A DNA stretch of 64,000 nucleotides, from NCBI RefSeq assembly GCF_000183425.1, contig NC_014759.1, forward strand, positions 1,922,001 to 1,986,000, written 5' to 3'. The stretch comes from Marivirga tractuosa DSM 4126. Its GTDB lineage: Bacteria; Bacteroidota; Bacteroidia; Cytophagales; Cyclobacteriaceae. This document shows, one piece after another, positions 61,701-64,000 of this stretch. Each line of letters begins with the position of its first letter. The first letter of the stretch is position 1. The position numbers and the translations under genes were made by a program. The notes under the pieces were generated by a model. The model had not been told where the DNA came from. It did no database searches and saw only the letters and a program-made list of their open reading frames with translations.

Positions 61701-62417
61701 ATGGGAAGAGCATTTGAATACCGTAGAGCAGCAAAAGAAAAAAGATGGGATAAGATGTCCCGTTTATTTCCGAGATTAGCCAAAACCATTACAATGGCGG
61801 CAAAAGAGGGTGGCCCTGATCCTGAGATGAATGCTTCCTTACGGACTGCCATTCAAAATGCCAAAGCCCAAAATATGCCTAAAGATAATATCGAGGCAGC
61901 CATTAAAAGGGCTTCAGGTTCAGAAGCTGAAAATTACGTAGAAGTTACTTTTGAAGGAAAAGGACCGCATGGTGTATTAATCTTCATAGAGTGCGCCACA
62001 GATAACAACAATCGTACCGTAGCCAATATCAAATCCTACTTTAATAAAGATAAAGTGGGTGCCAATTTAGTTCCCAATGGTTCTTTAGAGTTTATGTTCT
62101 CAAGAACAGCTGTTTTTGAGTTTGAGAAAACAGAGGAAATGGACATAGAAGAATTGGAATTAGAGTTAATTGATGCTGGAATGGAAGAAATCGAGGAAAA
62201 TGATGGTATGCTTTACGTCTATGGTGACTATAAAGAATTTGGAAATCTTTCTAAAAAACTAGAAGAACTTAATATAGATGTGAAAAATGCCTCTTTGAAA
62301 AGATTCGCTAATGATTCAATAGAATTTTCAGAAGAGCAATTGGCTGATATAGAAAAACTGATCGATAAAATTGAAGAAGATGATGATGTGCAAGCTGTTT
62401 ATACCAACATCGCTTAA
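61701..62417 (+). CDS. yebC: YebC/PmpR family (TACO1-like) protein
   Basis: 238 aa, three-domain family. N-terminal [20 protein letters not shown], then [23 protein letters not shown] block (here [19 protein letters not shown]) and the [19 protein letters not shown] segment are diagnostic. Called a transcriptional regulator in many genomes, but recent work links YebC proteins to relieving ribosome stalling at proline runs. Acidic C-terminal half. Monocistronic, with a strong terminator. Confidence 0.96.
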   Translation: MGRAFEYRRAAKEKRWDKMSRLFPRLAKTITMAAKEGGPDPEMNASLRTAIQNAKAQNMPKDNIEAAIKRASGSEAENYVEVTFEGKGPHGVLIFIECATDNNNRTVANIKSYFNKDKVGANLVPNGSLEFMFSRTAVFEFEKTEEMDIEELELELIDAGMEEIEENDGMLYVYGDYKEFGNLSKKLEELNIDVKNASLKRFANDSIEFSEEQLADIEKLIDKIEEDDDVQAVYTNIA

Positions 62418-62430
62418 AATATATTCCAAA

Positions 62431-62472
62431 AACAAAAAGGGTCAATAAATGATTTCATTGACCCTTTTTGTT
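62431..62472. terminator. bidirectional terminator after yebC
   Basis: Perfect 16-base-pair dyad AACAAAAAGGGTCAAT / ATTGACCCTTTTTGTT with a 10-base loop. T run within the 3 prime arm serves both strands; it separates yebC from the convergent fasciclin gene. Confidence 0.9.
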
Positions 62473-62485
62473 CTAAAAGACTAAA

Positions 62486-63013
62486 TTATTTCAAAGGCAT
62501 AATCAATCTATCCAACTTGTAGACAATAGCTTCCTTTGTCTCCTCTTTCTTTTCTTCAATAACTGCATTTTCAATTTTTAACTCTTCATTATTAGATAGC
62601 GCTACTGACTGATTATTAATTGTACGCAATTCATTCTTTCTTGTCAAATCATCAAAATTCAATCTCTTTGGTATCACATGATAACTCAATAATTGGATGA
62701 GTGCTGTTTTATTTTCTTCATCCATAAAGTTCTCCCAAACGTCAGTTGGAAGCAATTGGATAGCTCTGTTTGTGGGAATTAATAAGGTCATTTTATCCAG
62801 TTTTGCCATTTCTTTTGCGAGCTCTGAATTTTTAAGAGCTTCATAAAAACTCGAGAATTCCGGATTATTTTTTATGGTGTTAATAATCCTTTCTAATTCT
62901 TTCGATTCAATCTCGTTGGACTTGGGTTTTCTAACTGGTTCTGCGAAGGCTTTACTCCCTATAATTGATGCAACTATAATCCCTATAAATAATATTAAAT
63001 CTCTTCTTTTCAT
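62486..63013 (-). CDS. fasciclin (FAS1) domain protein, exported
   Basis: 175 aa from the ATG at 63013 (a GTG lies just before it). Signal peptide about 1-24. One FAS1 domain: FSSFYEALKNSELAKEM, MTLLIPTNRAIQLLP, LLSYHVIPKRLNFDDL, then a Lys/Glu-rich insertion near the C-terminus where the last strands should be. FAS1 domains mediate adhesion or surface interactions. Monocistronic. Confidence 0.87.
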   Translation of the reverse strand: MKRRDLILFIGIIVASIIGSKAFAEPVRKPKSNEIESKELERIINTIKNNPEFSSFYEALKNSELAKEMAKLDKMTLLIPTNRAIQLLPTDVWENFMDEENKTALIQLLSYHVIPKRLNFDDLTRKNELRTINNQSVALSNNEELKIENAVIEEKKEETKEAIVYKLDRLIMPLK

Positions 63014-63115
63014 CACACTAAATTTATAATTCCGTATCTGTTCATTTAATTATACCACTAACACGGAACCATAAGTTTTGTTTAACATATTTATCAAATA
63101 AATTAAACAAAAGAG

Positions 63116-63499
63116 TTAATTATACTCAGAGCGCTTTTCAGGATCATATTTTACAAAAAGATTGATGTAAGCAGACCTAGATAATCGAAAAGTAATGGGA
63201 ATCAGAAGTAGAGATAAAGAGACTGATAGGGTAATGATCAGCCAAAGTTCTGCAAATCCTAATATATTTAAAGCTACAAAAACGGTGATGATCAGTGCAA
63301 CTTGCATGGCGTAACTAATATACATGGCGCCATCAAAAAATGACGGCTCCGACATATAGCGCAAACCACAATGAGAGCAGTGCTTAGGCATTTTTTGGAA
63401 ATTTTTTAGATCATAAGCTTTCGACTTAAACAATTCACCTTCATGGCATCTTGGACACTTAAATCTAAATATGCTGTACAGTTTATTCCCCTTTTCCAT
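63116..63499 (-). CDS. DUF983 zinc-ribbon membrane protein
   Basis: 127 aa. Four-Cys zinc ribbon (CPRCHEGELF, then HCSHCGLRY), followed by two membrane helices (about 56-78 and 80-103). The GAMYISYAMQ segment is typical of DUF983. Function unknown; the family is often near cytochrome oxidase genes in other bacteria, though not here. Confidence 0.88.
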   Translation of the reverse strand: MEKGNKLYSIFRFKCPRCHEGELFKSKAYDLKNFQKMPKHCSHCGLRYMSEPSFFDGAMYISYAMQVALIITVFVALNILGFAELWLIITLSVSLSLLLIPITFRLSRSAYINLFVKYDPEKRSEYN

Positions 63500-63584
63500 T
63501 AGCTTTTATTCCTGTGTTATCTCCCATTTCATTTATAAACCAAATAAGCATTTTTAAAATGAACTTTAAGTAACTAAAGTTGCA

Positions 63585-64000
63585 TTAAGTATTAAGCCAC
63601 CTCCAAAATTTACCCAACAAAGTTTTTGGTTGAGGCTTTTGTATTTTATTTACTTCAATTTCTTGAGTTTTTTTCTTCTTTGGTTTTTTCTTTTGCTCAA
63701 GTTGTTTAGGCTTTAGAACTTTCTCCTTATAGAAGATTTCGCGCTTTCGCTTCTTTTCTTTTTCAAGTCTTTCACGCTTTCTAGCTTCTCTTTCCTCTTT
63801 ACGTTTCCTAACTTCTGCAGGACTTAGTTCATGTATTTGATTCCTTTTTGGAGACTTTTTCCTTGACTTTGAGTGAGCATTTTTTGTTTTAAGTTTCGTT
63901 TCCTCTCTTTGCTCTGCTTTTGGTTCTGATTTTGGCTTGGGTTCTGGCAGATCAATTTTGCCTACCACATTTAAGCCTTTCAATTCTACCTTAGCTGGCT
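63585..64000 (-). CDS. partial Lys/Arg-rich protein, 5 prime end outside the window
   Basis: The frame is open to the window edge; 138 codons are visible and the stop is at 63585. The visible start reads PAKVELKGLNVVGKIDLPEP, followed by about 90 residues of Lys, Arg and Glu-rich helix and a C-terminal LLGKFWRWLNT. The low-complexity charged region suggests nucleic-acid binding or a linker. The first stretch faintly recalls segments in Bacteroidota IF-2, but the stop position does not fit that protein. Unassigned. Confidence 0.6.
   Translation of the reverse strand, partial: PAKVELKGLNVVGKIDLPEPKPKSEPKAEQREETKLKTKNAHSKSRKKSPKRNQIHELSPAEVRKRKEEREARKRERLEKEKKRKREIFYKEKVLKPKQLEQKKKPKKKKTQEIEVNKIQKPQPKTLLGKFWRWLNT

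Noticed and set aside
1..64000. CRISPR array, tRNA or rRNA genes
   Set aside because: I saw no regularly spaced direct repeats with spacers and no convincing tRNA or rRNA sequence while reading; a dedicated tRNA scan was not possible.

Overview
The window looks like a chromosomal segment of a marine member of the Bacteroidota, most likely Cytophagales and possibly close to Marivirga (genus is an inference). Support: AT-rich DNA, few Shine-Dalgarno sequences, several upstream regions with the Bacteroidota -7 element TAnnTTTG, a fused ccoNO oxidase gene with a monohaem CcoP, an ABC permease/M1 aminopeptidase fusion, and families typical of the phylum (DUF962, DUF983, group III truncated globin, IS110).

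Layout. 1-9.3 kb: small conserved and housekeeping genes (TatT-like and TerB-like proteins, an alpha/beta hydrolase-OsmC fusion, a sodium/solute symporter, a prohibitin-like lipoprotein, hemB, an e(P4)-type acid phosphatase). 9.5-15.3 kb: a hybrid sensor kinase, a membrane GAF sensor overlapping a frameshifted thioredoxin-fold gene, a HepT-like HEPN gene coupled to a ribosome hibernation factor, a REP-like hairpin array and a Fur-family regulator. 15.5-24.2 kb: the cbb3 oxidase cluster ccoI-S-NO-Q-P-G-H plus a TauE/SafE-like membrane protein, preceded by an FNR-type box. 24.3-31 kb: gcvT, an ABC/M1 system and a carboxypeptidase-regulatory-domain protein.

31.1-42.5 kb holds the most striking locus. 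Eight genes overlap or nearly abut: HMG-CoA reductase, UbiA-like prenyltransferase, a rifampin-phosphotransferase-like dikinase, a BtaA-like (DUF3419) aminocarboxypropyl transferase, a phytol/dolichol-kinase-like protein, a GNAT-like protein, an OleC-like AMP ligase and an RND/MMPL exporter. It reads as a pathway that makes and exports an isoprenoid-derived lipid I cannot match to a known product.

42.6-55.1 kb carries branched-chain amino acid synthesis on the minus strand: leuA-leuC-leuD-leuB, then ilvE-D-B-N-C, then ilvA. Between leuB and ilvE there is a promoter, a 24-codon leader peptide rich in Ile/Val codons and a strong terminator, which is a classical attenuator. 55.2-64 kb: a helical hypothetical protein, a frameshifted IS110 element, a globin and small membrane protein, hemN with an FNR-type promoter of the same geometry as the cco promoter, a STAS-like protein, yebC, a fasciclin protein, a DUF983 protein and a truncated basic protein at the edge.

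Together the cco cluster, hemN, hemB and the globin point to a lifestyle with low-oxygen respiration, probably under a Crp/Fnr regulator encoded outside this window.
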